Shown here: positions 1 through 5,489 of the stretch, one piece after another
How the letters are laid out: every line of letters starts with the position of its first letter
Position numbering within the stretch: the first letter of the stretch is position 1
Origin: an uncultured Clostridia bacterium
Lineage (GTDB): Bacteria; Bacillota_A; Clostridia; TANB77; CAG-508
Assembly (NCBI GenBank): GCA_947369305.1
Contig: CANBLA010000070.1
Location: 1-5,489 of the forward strand
DNA length: 5,489 bases
Direction of reading: 5' to 3'
Notes under the pieces: generated by a model
Database searches by the model: none
Told to the model about the DNA's origin: nothing
The model's input: only the letters and a program-made list of their open reading frames with translations
Made by a program: the position numbers and the translations under genes

Positions 1-5
1 TAGTA

Positions 6-34
6 AGTATACTCTATTATTTTGGCTTTGACAA
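6..34 (-). promoter_or_regulatory. Candidate sigma-A promoter reading out of the left edge
   Basis: On the minus strand TTGTCA (29-34) is followed after exactly 17 bp by TATACT (6-11); each hexamer differs from the sigma-A consensus at one position. Transcription would begin at or just beyond the left edge, so the promoter would serve a gene outside the window on the same strand as murG. It starts 15 nt after the murG stop codon. No terminator hairpin is visible in the 49 nt after murG, so read-through from the wall operon may also reach that gene. AT-rich DNA gives chance matches, but the two hexamers and the spacing are all good. Confidence 0.5.
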
Positions 35-49
35 GAGTAAAATTTAATT

Positions 50-1180
50 TTAATCGCTCTTTTTATTCTTCACCACTTTCAAAATCTCATCATAAATCTT
101 CTCTTCAACGTTACTTGGTGCTATTTTAGTTGCTAATTTTCCCATTTTTTCAAGTTTCGATTCATGGCATATTATCTCATCAATCTGTCCTGCTAATTTT
201 TCCCCTGTCAATTCATGATTTAAAATAATCTTGGCAGCACCTAATTTTTCCAAAACACGCGCATTATCTTCTTGCCTGTTGGCTGACTTAGATGGTAGTG
301 GTACAAAAATCGCTGGTTTTCCACAAATAGCAAGTTCTGTAATGGTCATAGCTCCACTTCGGCAAATTACCAAATCTGCGATATTAATTAATTCTTCCAT
401 ATTATAAATATAGGAAACTGCTTTTACATCCTTTATATTTTTAATGGAAATAGAAACTTTCTCAAAATTTTCTTTAACAATATCATATTGGTTTCGACCA
501 GTTGCCCAAATAATTTGGTAATTCTTATTTAATTTAGATTTTATCAAATCTACAATTGCCTCATTAATCGCTTGAGCTCCTTGACTTCCTCCAAATATTA
601 GTACAATTGGTAAATCATTTTTAATCCCTAAATCGGCTAAAATCTTTTCTTTTTGATTTGGTAAAATATTTAATTTTCTAATTTTAGTCGGATTTCCTGT
701 TACAAGCACTTTCTTAGCATTGGAAAGTCTATGTTTTGCTTCCTCAAATCCAACTAAAACACAATCTACTTTTTTTGCAAACATCTTTACTGCTTTTCCC
801 GGGTATGCATTGCTTTCATGCAATACTGTCGGAATTTTCCTTGCTGTCGCTGCTGAAAAAACTGGACCACAAATATAACCACCTGTTCCCAAAACTAAAT
901 TAGGTTGAAATTCATCAATTATTTTTTTTACTTGTTTAACACTTCGCATCGTTTGTAGGATATGTTTTAAATTGGTAAACGAAATCTCTTTTTTTAAGCC
1001 ATATGCTTCAATTCTTTTTAACTCGTAACCTGCCCTTGGAACTAAATCGTTTTCTAAACCATGATTTGTTCCAATGAAAATAATTTCTGAATCTGGCTCT
1101 CTTTCACGTATTTTATTAGCAATGGCAAGTGCAGGATTAATATGACCTCCTGTACCTGCTGCTGAAACAATAACTTTCAT
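50..1180 (-). CDS. murG: MurG, lipid II synthase (GlcNAc transferase)
   Basis: This is UDP-N-acetylglucosamine:N-acetylmuramyl-(pentapeptide) pyrophosphoryl-undecaprenol GlcNAc transferase. It adds GlcNAc to lipid I to make lipid II on the inner face of the membrane. The 376-residue length is normal for this GT28, GT-B-fold enzyme. The N-terminal acceptor domain shows the glycine-rich loop GTGGHINPALA (residues 9-19), a second glycine loop GTGGYICGP (98-106) and HESNAYPG (121-128). The C-terminal donor domain shows GGSQGA (197-202), RSGAMTITELA (274-284), with the Glu expected to contact UDP-GlcNAc, and PLPSKSANRQEDNA (294-307). No signal peptide is seen, as expected for a peripheral membrane protein. 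The ATG is preceded by GGGAG (1188-1192) with a 7-nt spacer. The gene begins 15 nt after the ftsW stop, so it is very likely cotranscribed. It ends in TAA with a short Lys-rich tail. Confidence 0.97.
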   Translation of the reverse strand: MKVIVSAAGTGGHINPALAIANKIREREPDSEIIFIGTNHGLENDLVPRAGYELKRIEAYGLKKEISFTNLKHILQTMRSVKQVKKIIDEFQPNLVLGTGGYICGPVFSAATARKIPTVLHESNAYPGKAVKMFAKKVDCVLVGFEEAKHRLSNAKKVLVTGNPTKIRKLNILPNQKEKILADLGIKNDLPIVLIFGGSQGAQAINEAIVDLIKSKLNKNYQIIWATGRNQYDIVKENFEKVSISIKNIKDVKAVSYIYNMEELINIADLVICRSGAMTITELAICGKPAIFVPLPSKSANRQEDNARVLEKLGAAKIILNHELTGEKLAGQIDEIICHESKLEKMGKLATKIAPSNVEEKIYDEILKVVKNKKSD

Positions 1181-1195
1181 AAAACTTCTCCCATT

Positions 1196-2356
1196 TTATT
1201 TTGCTGTTCTTGAAATATTTAACAATACCCCAACAGCAATTAAATTCGCAATTAGTGATGTTCCTCCATAACTAAAAAATGGTAAAGGCATTCCTGTTAC
1301 TGGAATTGTACCTGTTACAACCGCGATATTAATCATTGCTTGAAGTCCAAGCATTGTTACAATTCCAATAGCTATCAAACACCCAAAGTTGTCTTTTGCT
1401 TTCATCGATATAACAACACCTCTCCATACAAAAAGTGTGAATAGCAAAATAACAACAATGCAACCTATAAACCCCAATTCCTCTGCTAAAACAGAAAAAA
1501 TAAAATCATTATGTGGCTCTGGTAAATATAAATATTTTTGTCTACTATTGCCTAATCCTACACCAAATAATCCACCTGAACCAATGGCATATAAACTTTG
1601 AATAATTTGCCATCCATCTCCTGTTGGATCTGAAAAAGGATCAAGCCAAGTTTGAATTCTGGAACTTCGAAAGTCGGTTCCTAATGTTGAACCACCATTT
1701 TTAATCATTAGTGCACCTGCACCACACACACCACCAATTAAACCTGTAACTAAAAAATGCGATATTTTTGTACCCGCAACAAACATTTGCACAATCGTTA
1801 CTACACCAATGATAAATGTCGCACTAAAATGATTTTGTAAAATCAAAATCGCTCCAACAATTGGTACCATAAAAATTAGTGGATAAATGAATCCATATTT
1901 ATATTCTTTTATTTTTCCGTGTTCTTTTACGTCAGATAAAATGGACGCGAAAAATAAGATGAAACCAATTTTGGCAAACTCAGATGGTTGAAAATTAAAT
2001 CCAGCAATATTAATCCAACGTCTAGCACCACCCGCATCAATTCCAACAAAACCAACTAACACTAACAATGCAATAAATATAATGTATATGATCCATTTCA
2101 ACTTTCTAAAAATATGATAATCTACTTTCGAACATGCCATCATAGCAACCAAGCCAAGAACCGCTGAAATCGCCTGCTTTTTTATGTACTTATAACTATC
2201 TCCCGTTTCTGATAATGCAGAAGGGCTACTTGCCGATAACACCATAATTAGTCCAAATGCTACTAAAATCATAACCGTAATCCATATAATGTAATCGACA
2301 GAGCCTTTTGTGAAAAGGTGAAATTTCTTTTTTTCTTTTTGTATTTTTTTTGCCAT
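1196..2356 (-). CDS. ftsW: FtsW/SpoVE-type SEDS peptidoglycan glycosyltransferase
   Basis: This is a polytopic SEDS-family membrane protein that polymerises lipid II into glycan strands, normally with a partner class B penicillin-binding protein at the septum. The protein has 386 residues: a Lys-rich cytoplasmic N-terminus (about 1-18), then roughly ten hydrophobic segments. SEDS motifs are LSASS (41-45), GGARRWI (109-115), QPSEFAK (123-129), PEPHNDFIFSVLAEELG (279-295), whose Asp 284 matches the catalytic Asp known from RodA/FtsW, and a C-terminal PLPFFSYGGTS (357-367). The frame stays open upstream to 2461, but that would overlap mraY and add residues unlike the family. The ATG at 2354-2356 gives the usual MAKK-like beginning and lies 26 nt after the mraY stop. 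Placement between mraY and murG favours FtsW or sporulation SpoVE over RodA; sequence alone does not separate the first two. The partner PBP gene is not in the window. Confidence 0.93.
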   Translation of the reverse strand: MAKKIQKEKKKFHLFTKGSVDYIIWITVMILVAFGLIMVLSASSPSALSETGDSYKYIKKQAISAVLGLVAMMACSKVDYHIFRKLKWIIYIIFIALLVLVGFVGIDAGGARRWINIAGFNFQPSEFAKIGFILFFASILSDVKEHGKIKEYKYGFIYPLIFMVPIVGAILILQNHFSATFIIGVVTIVQMFVAGTKISHFLVTGLIGGVCGAGALMIKNGGSTLGTDFRSSRIQTWLDPFSDPTGDGWQIIQSLYAIGSGGLFGVGLGNSRQKYLYLPEPHNDFIFSVLAEELGFIGCIVVILLFTLFVWRGVVISMKAKDNFGCLIAIGIVTMLGLQAMINIAVVTGTIPVTGMPLPFFSYGGTSLIANLIAVGVLLNISRTAK

Positions 2357-2374
2357 TTCTTTTAAGAATCCTTT
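2357..2374 (-). promoter_or_regulatory. ftsW ribosome binding site with a palindromic spacer
   Basis: AAAGGA (2369-2374) is the only good Shine-Dalgarno match before the chosen ftsW start, but it sits 12 nt from the ATG, longer than usual. The whole spacer, TTCTTAAAAGAA (2357-2368), is an inverted repeat with an AA centre. A short stem could in principle bring the site closer to the start codon. The site supports the start at 2356 over the upstream in-frame start at 2461. Confidence 0.5.
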
Positions 2375-2382
2375 CTTGGCTT

Positions 2383-3354
2383 TTATATTGCCAATATTCC
2401 AATGATTGAAACAATCATTGTAACAAGCGAAAATATGCCAACTACTCGATTTTCTCGCCAACCAATTAACTCAAAATGATGATGTAATGGCGACATTCTA
2501 AAAAGTCTCTTTCCTGTTTTTCTAAAATAAACAACTTGCAAAATAACAGATATGGTTTCTAAAACTGGTATAATAGCGATGATAATTAAGAAAATTGGAG
2601 TTTGCAAATAAATTGCCATACTAGAAATTACACCACCTAATAAAAGTGAACCTGTATCTCCCATCATTACTTTGGCCTTGTGAAAATTATAGACTAAAAA
2701 TCCCAAACAACTTCCAATTACAATACTTCCTAATATAGAAACAGCTATTCCACCAAGTTTCATGGCAATAATCGAAAATGCTGTTATCATAATCGCTGAT
2801 ACACTAGCTGCCAAGCCATCAATTCCATCTGTTAAATTAACAGCATTGGTAGCACTTAGCATAACAAAAATTGTAAATGGAATAAAAATCCATGTTGGTA
2901 AGGTCAATCGAAAATCTGTAAAAGGTAAAATTAACTCTGTTGAAAGATTTGTATATTGGATTAAAAAAATTGTATAAATGCTTGCTACAATTAATAATCC
3001 TAACATTTTTAATTTAGGATTTAAACCTTCTGTATTATGCAAAACTACTTTTTTAAAATCATCCACAAATCCAACCAAGCCAAAACCTAAACTCGCAAGT
3101 GCTATTAAAATAATCGGTTTTATAAATTCTGGTTCTGGATTTATCAAACACGCAATGGCTGTAAAGACAATGATTGTGAGCATCATCATAATGCCTCCCA
3201 TGGTTGGTGTGCCTTGCTTTTTTAGGTGAGAACGTGGTCCATCTTCTCGTTCACTTTGCCCTACTTTTAGTCTTTTTAAAAGTGGAATGATTAACTTTCC
3301 TAAAATTGTCGTAAAGATAAAGGATAAAATTAAATAAATTATTTGTACACTCAT
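2383..3354 (-). CDS. mraY: MraY, phospho-MurNAc-pentapeptide transferase
   Basis: This integral membrane enzyme transfers phospho-MurNAc-pentapeptide from UDP to undecaprenyl phosphate, forming lipid I, the first membrane step of wall synthesis. The 323-residue length and about ten hydrophobic helices fit the family. Visible motifs are PTMGGIMM (50-57), the Mg-binding DDFKK (98-102), NAVNLTDGIDGLA (170-182), MGDTGS (231-236) and HHHFE (291-295), together the full catalytic set of the MraY branch rather than of WecA or TagO. The ATG start is well supported: AGGAG (3360-3364) lies 5 nt upstream and overlaps the murE TAG stop. The gap to murE is only 8 nt, which points to translational coupling. 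murF and murD, frequent neighbours of mraY, are missing on both sides. The gene ends in TAA 26 nt before ftsW. Confidence 0.97.
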   Translation of the reverse strand: MSVQIIYLILSFIFTTILGKLIIPLLKRLKVGQSEREDGPRSHLKKQGTPTMGGIMMMLTIIVFTAIACLINPEPEFIKPIILIALASLGFGLVGFVDDFKKVVLHNTEGLNPKLKMLGLLIVASIYTIFLIQYTNLSTELILPFTDFRLTLPTWIFIPFTIFVMLSATNAVNLTDGIDGLAASVSAIMITAFSIIAMKLGGIAVSILGSIVIGSCLGFLVYNFHKAKVMMGDTGSLLLGGVISSMAIYLQTPIFLIIIAIIPVLETISVILQVVYFRKTGKRLFRMSPLHHHFELIGWRENRVVGIFSLVTMIVSIIGILAI

Positions 3355-3362
3355 AAAATCTC

Positions 3363-4832
3363 CTATTTATTTTGTAAAATTTCTTTGACAATTTTACGCT
3401 CATCAAATTCATTTTTTAGACCGTTTACTTCTTGATAAGTTTCATGTCCTTTTCCTGCTAAAATAACGATATCTCTTCTATTTGCCATTCCAATTGCTTC
3501 TTTGATTGCTTCTTTTCGGTCAACTACAATTTTATAATTTCCTTTTGTTTTTGCAATTCCTTCTTCAATGTCTGCTATTATATCTTCTGGTTTTTCAGTT
3601 CGTGGATTATCGGTAGTAATAATTGAAAAATCAGCCAATCTTCCCGCGACTTCTCCCATTTCTGGACGTTTTGTTTGGTCTCTGTCACCACCACAGCCAA
3701 AGACGCAGATAATTCTGCCTTGTGTGTAAGCTTTTATAGAACTTAACATGTTTTCTAAACTTTCTGCTGTATGTGCATAATCAATCATAATGGTCAAATC
3801 TTTATCGTTTGGAATAAGTTCATTTCTACCCGGAATTACAATATTGGCCAATCCTTCTTTAATTTGCTCATTATCAATGCCAAGTGAAATGGCTACTGAA
3901 ATTGCTGCTAAACTATTATAAACACTATATCTTCCTGGAATGTTAACTTTCACTCTTTCATTTTTTTGTCCTAATTTTACTTTAAAGTCAACACTTGCAT
4001 TAGTAATGGTGATATCTTTAGCAATCAAATTAGAACCATTATCTACAGAATACGTTTTTATATCACAATTTTTCGCATAATGGATTAATCGTTCGCATTT
4101 GAAATCATCGGAATTAGCAAAACCTTTTGGTGTCATTTGGAATAGTTTCAATTTAGAATTGAAATAATCGTCCATATCACTATGCTCTTTTAGACTAATA
4201 TGGTCTTTTGAAAAATTAGTAAAAATTGCCATGTCAAAATTCGAACCATCAACTCTGTGTAATTTCAAACTTTGAGAAGATACTTCCATAACAACAAAAT
4301 CTACTTTTTCTAGTGCCATTTTGTAAAATAATGCTTGTAATTCTAAACTTTCTGGTGTTGTTCGATTGCTCTCAGAAATCATGTCTTCTCCTATATAATT
4401 GGCAATCGTTCCAATTAAGCCAACTTTATAGCCTGCTTTTTCCAAAACAGATTTAATCATATAGGTAGTTGTTGTTTTTCCTTTTGTACCAGTTACACCA
4501 ATTAATTTGAAATGTCTAGATGGGTTTTTGTAAAAATTACAAGCAAGCTTTGCTAAATCAACTCTGGTATCTGTACTTAAAATAACCGTCATCTCTTTTG
4601 GTAATTTGATTGATTTTAAATCCGCCGAAATATCTAACATTACTGCTATTGCTCCATTTGCAATTGCCTCTTCTACAAATTGATGTCCATCAAAATCAAA
4701 CCCTTTTATAGCAACAAAGAGAGCTCCTGGTTTTACATTTTGAGAATTATTTTCAATCGAATTAATTTCTAGTTCAACATCACCTTTTACTTTAAAATTC
4801 TCGATTCCAGTTAATAATTCTTTTAATTTCAT
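3363..4832 (-). CDS. murE: MurE, UDP-MurNAc-tripeptide synthetase (meso-DAP type)
   Basis: This cytoplasmic ATP-dependent Mur ligase adds the third stem residue to UDP-MurNAc-L-Ala-D-Glu. The protein has 489 residues in the usual three domains: an N-terminal UDP-MurNAc domain (about 1-105), a central ATPase domain with P-loop GTKGKT (115-120), and a C-terminal ligase domain from about 335. Other motifs are TTPESLELQ (158-166), MEVSSQSLKLHR (182-193), Lys 227 in SKLKLF as the likely carbamylated Lys, DYAHT (351-355), CGGDRDQTKRP (380-390), DNPR (408-411) and GKGHE (460-464). DNPR is the established signature of meso-diaminopimelate-adding MurE, unlike L-Lys enzymes. The frame also has an ATG at 4844, but AAAGAAAGG abuts it with no spacer; the ATG at 4832 has AAAGGA 11 nt upstream and gives the typical MKLKELL beginning. 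It is the first gene behind the promoter at 4889-4917 and stops with TAG. Confidence 0.96.
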   Translation of the reverse strand: MKLKELLTGIENFKVKGDVELEINSIENNSQNVKPGALFVAIKGFDFDGHQFVEEAIANGAIAVMLDISADLKSIKLPKEMTVILSTDTRVDLAKLACNFYKNPSRHFKLIGVTGTKGKTTTTYMIKSVLEKAGYKVGLIGTIANYIGEDMISESNRTTPESLELQALFYKMALEKVDFVVMEVSSQSLKLHRVDGSNFDMAIFTNFSKDHISLKEHSDMDDYFNSKLKLFQMTPKGFANSDDFKCERLIHYAKNCDIKTYSVDNGSNLIAKDITITNASVDFKVKLGQKNERVKVNIPGRYSVYNSLAAISVAISLGIDNEQIKEGLANIVIPGRNELIPNDKDLTIMIDYAHTAESLENMLSSIKAYTQGRIICVFGCGGDRDQTKRPEMGEVAGRLADFSIITTDNPRTEKPEDIIADIEEGIAKTKGNYKIVVDRKEAIKEAIGMANRRDIVILAGKGHETYQEVNGLKNEFDERKIVKEILQNK

Positions 4833-4849
4833 GAATTTATTCATCCTTT
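4833..4849 (-). promoter_or_regulatory. murE ribosome binding site deciding the start
   Basis: AAAGGA (4844-4849) directly abuts and partly overlaps the first in-frame ATG (4842-4844), which is too close for that codon to be used efficiently. The second ATG (4830-4832) lies 11 nt downstream, so it is preferred. The intervening bases and the A of the start codon form the inverted repeat TGAATAAATTCA, with an AA centre, much as in the ftsW leader. Confidence 0.5.
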
Positions 4850-4888
4850 CTTTGGATATAAACTAATATTCCATTTTATATTTTTTAT

Positions 4889-4917
4889 ATTATATAGCAA
4901 AAAGTAAATTTTGTATA
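4889..4917 (-). promoter_or_regulatory. Probable sigma-A promoter of the murE-mraY-ftsW-murG operon
   Basis: On the minus strand TATACA (4912-4917, four of six consensus bases) and a perfect TATAAT (4889-4894) are separated by 17 bp. Transcription would start near 4882, giving a leader of about 50 nt before the preferred murE ATG at 4832. That leader is too short and AT-rich for a T-box or other large riboswitch, and I see none. The promoter explains why murE can head the operon although the preceding gene is on the same strand. Two copies of a 10-bp repeat overlap the two hexamers, so a regulator could act here. Confidence 0.55.
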
Positions 4918-4923
4918 GCAAAA
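4893..4923 (-). repeat. 10-bp direct repeat, 21-bp period, over the murE promoter
   Basis: The minus-strand word TTTTGCTATA occurs exactly at 4914-4923 and again at 4893-4902, start to start 21 bp, or two helical turns. The upstream copy overlaps the -35 hexamer and the downstream copy overlaps the -10 hexamer. A small inverted repeat, CAAAA/TTTTG (4898-4902 and 4909-4913), lies between them. The repeat itself is directly visible; a role as operator is inference. Confidence 0.6.
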
Positions 4924-4954
4924 TATGAAATTTTTATCTTCTTTCTTTTATCCT

Positions 4955-4984
4955 ATTATAATTTCATTCAATTTATGATGAAAA
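4955..4984 (-). promoter_or_regulatory. Weak second promoter candidate upstream of murE
   Basis: A perfect TATAAT (4955-4960) is preceded after 18 bp by TTTTCA (4979-4984, four of six consensus bases) on the minus strand. It lies just after the U32 gene stop and 66 bp upstream of the better promoter, so the two could act in tandem. The region is extremely AT-rich, so a chance match is likely. Confidence 0.25.
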
Positions 4985-4993
4985 TTCCATAAT

Positions 4994-5418
4994 TTATTTG
5001 TTAAAATTACCATTTGTATATGTTGAACCATTTAATTTTTCCTGCCTTTTAACAGTAGCAATGATAGCTTTTATTTCTTCTTCTGTTTCATCTAACACAT
5101 CTACTCTTACAAAATCAACACCCAAATTTTTATCACTAATTGACAAAATTTTAGAATTATAAATTTTTGCATGACAATTAATACAATCTGTAACAACTGG
5201 AAATACAAAATCTTTTCTATCTTTTAAAGCATACTTTCCCTGTTTGCATAACATTTTACAATCTTCATTTTTCCCAATTGGACAATATTTCGATGTCATT
5301 AGACACGTTCTGCCATACACAACTAGTTCTTTTTCTAAATCATTTGAAAAAAAAGGAATTGCATTTTTGTCAAGTTCTGGTGAAATGGTAAATCTCTTTA
5401 TTCCCAATTCTTTTATCA
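4994..5418 (-). CDS. U32-family peptidase-like protein, C-terminal part only
   Basis: About 140 residues of the C-terminal part of a peptidase family U32 (collagenase-like) protein are present. Family features are SPEL (residues 13-16), ELVVYGR (31-37), the Cys-rich segment C39, C46-P, C54, C58, then LKDR (65-68), FPV (73-75), C79 and C82, and IYNSK (86-90). It ends with YTNGNFNK, resembling the YTRGHFYRG ending of the family. Some U32 proteins (UbiU, UbiV, RlhA) act in hydroxylation reactions, and UbiU/UbiV hold an iron-sulfur cluster through Cys residues; the Cys pattern here makes a cluster plausible, but which residues bind is unknown. No start codon is present: the TTG at 5417-5419, which could be read as a start, straddles the adapter junction, so only its last two bases are genomic. 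Substrate and subfamily cannot be assigned. The gene lies 161 nt upstream of the preferred murE start, with no convincing terminator between. Confidence 0.85.
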
Positions 5419-5451
5419 AGATCGGAAGAGCGTCGTGTAGGGAAAGAGTGT
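5419..5451 (+). other. Illumina TruSeq adapter contamination
   Basis: From AG at 5419 the plus strand reads AGATCGGAAGAGC and continues without mismatch through the 33-nt Illumina TruSeq adapter to GAGTGT at 5451. It is the form met when read 2 runs through a short insert. It is not genomic sequence. It cuts off the U32 gene, and the true junction may be ambiguous by a base or two because the genome could share the first adapter letters. Confidence 0.98.
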
Positions 5452-5489
5452 CTTTTTGTTTGGTTGTGGTGGGGGGGGGGGGGGGGGTG
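5452..5489 (+). other. Low-quality adapter tail ending in poly-G
   Basis: After the adapter the sequence contains almost only T and G and runs into 17 consecutive G (5471-5487). This is the usual picture of two-colour Illumina chemistry reading past the end of a fragment, where no signal is called as G. The base composition is completely unlike the AT-rich remainder. The tail probably spans the i5 index and degraded P5 sequence. No gene or genomic feature should be annotated here. Confidence 0.95.

Noticed and set aside
28..54. Plus-strand promoter with a perfect TTGACA at 28-33
   Set aside because: No good -10 hexamer occurs at 16-18 bp spacing, and transcription would run antisense through murG.
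1389..1601. 70-codon plus-strand open frame
   Set aside because: It lies wholly antisense to conserved ftsW coding sequence, has no recognisable motifs and no start context; it is a shadow frame.
2226..2414. 62-codon minus-strand open frame at the mraY-ftsW junction
   Set aside because: It is an alternative frame over the start of ftsW and the end of mraY, both of which are clearly real.
2357..2461. 35-codon N-terminal extension of ftsW overlapping mraY
   Set aside because: The extension overlaps the mraY 3' end, looks unlike FtsW N-termini, and the internal ATG at 2356 has a Shine-Dalgarno site and family-like beginning.
2762..3229. Two adjacent plus-strand open frames (71 and 83 codons)
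   Set aside because: Both are antisense to mraY across its conserved catalytic motifs, and their products resemble no family I know.
4962..4985. Possible terminator hairpin after the U32 gene (TTTCAT / ATGAAA, about 10-nt loop)
   Set aside because: The stem has only six pairs with almost no GC, and no T tract follows on the minus strand.
5417..5419. TTG as the start codon of the U32 gene
   Set aside because: Its first base belongs to the sequencing adapter, and family members continue far upstream of this point.
5471..5487. G-tract as a possible G-quadruplex or phase-variable repeat
   Set aside because: It directly follows adapter sequence and is explained by two-colour sequencing chemistry.

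Overview
The window is one end of an assembled contig from a low-GC bacterium. It carries part of the peptidoglycan precursor and septal wall gene cluster (dcw-type), all on the minus strand. AT-rich, Ile/Lys-rich proteins, A-rich Shine-Dalgarno sites, the standard code (TGG for Trp, TAA/TAG stops) and a MurE with the meso-diaminopimelate signature DNPR suggest a Bacillota member, probably Clostridia-like. That placement is inference from sequence style only.

In transcription order (right to left) the window holds: an artefactual contig end (5419-5489); the C-terminal part of a U32-family peptidase-like gene (4994-5418), whose 5' end is lost at the artefact; a promoter-bearing gap of about 160 nt; then murE (to 3363), mraY (3354-2383), ftsW (2356-1196) and murG (1180-50). 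The four wall genes are spaced by 8, 26 and 15 nt, each with a Shine-Dalgarno site, so they are probably one operon. The 49 nt after murG hold a good sigma-A-like promoter pointing out of the left edge.

The four genes make a nearly continuous pathway. MurE adds the third stem residue to UDP-MurNAc-dipeptide, MraY moves the completed phospho-MurNAc-peptide to undecaprenyl phosphate (lipid I), MurG adds GlcNAc (lipid II), and FtsW polymerises lipid II at the division site. MurD and MurF, often encoded among these genes, are absent, so the cell must encode those steps elsewhere.

I found no undescribed system here. The clearest non-routine fact is technical: positions 5419-5451 match the Illumina TruSeq adapter and the bases after it decay into poly-G, so about the last 71 bases are not genomic and should be trimmed. 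The small biological leads are a 10-bp direct repeat with 21-bp period on the murE promoter, palindromes between Shine-Dalgarno site and start codon in murE and ftsW, and the reduced gene order.
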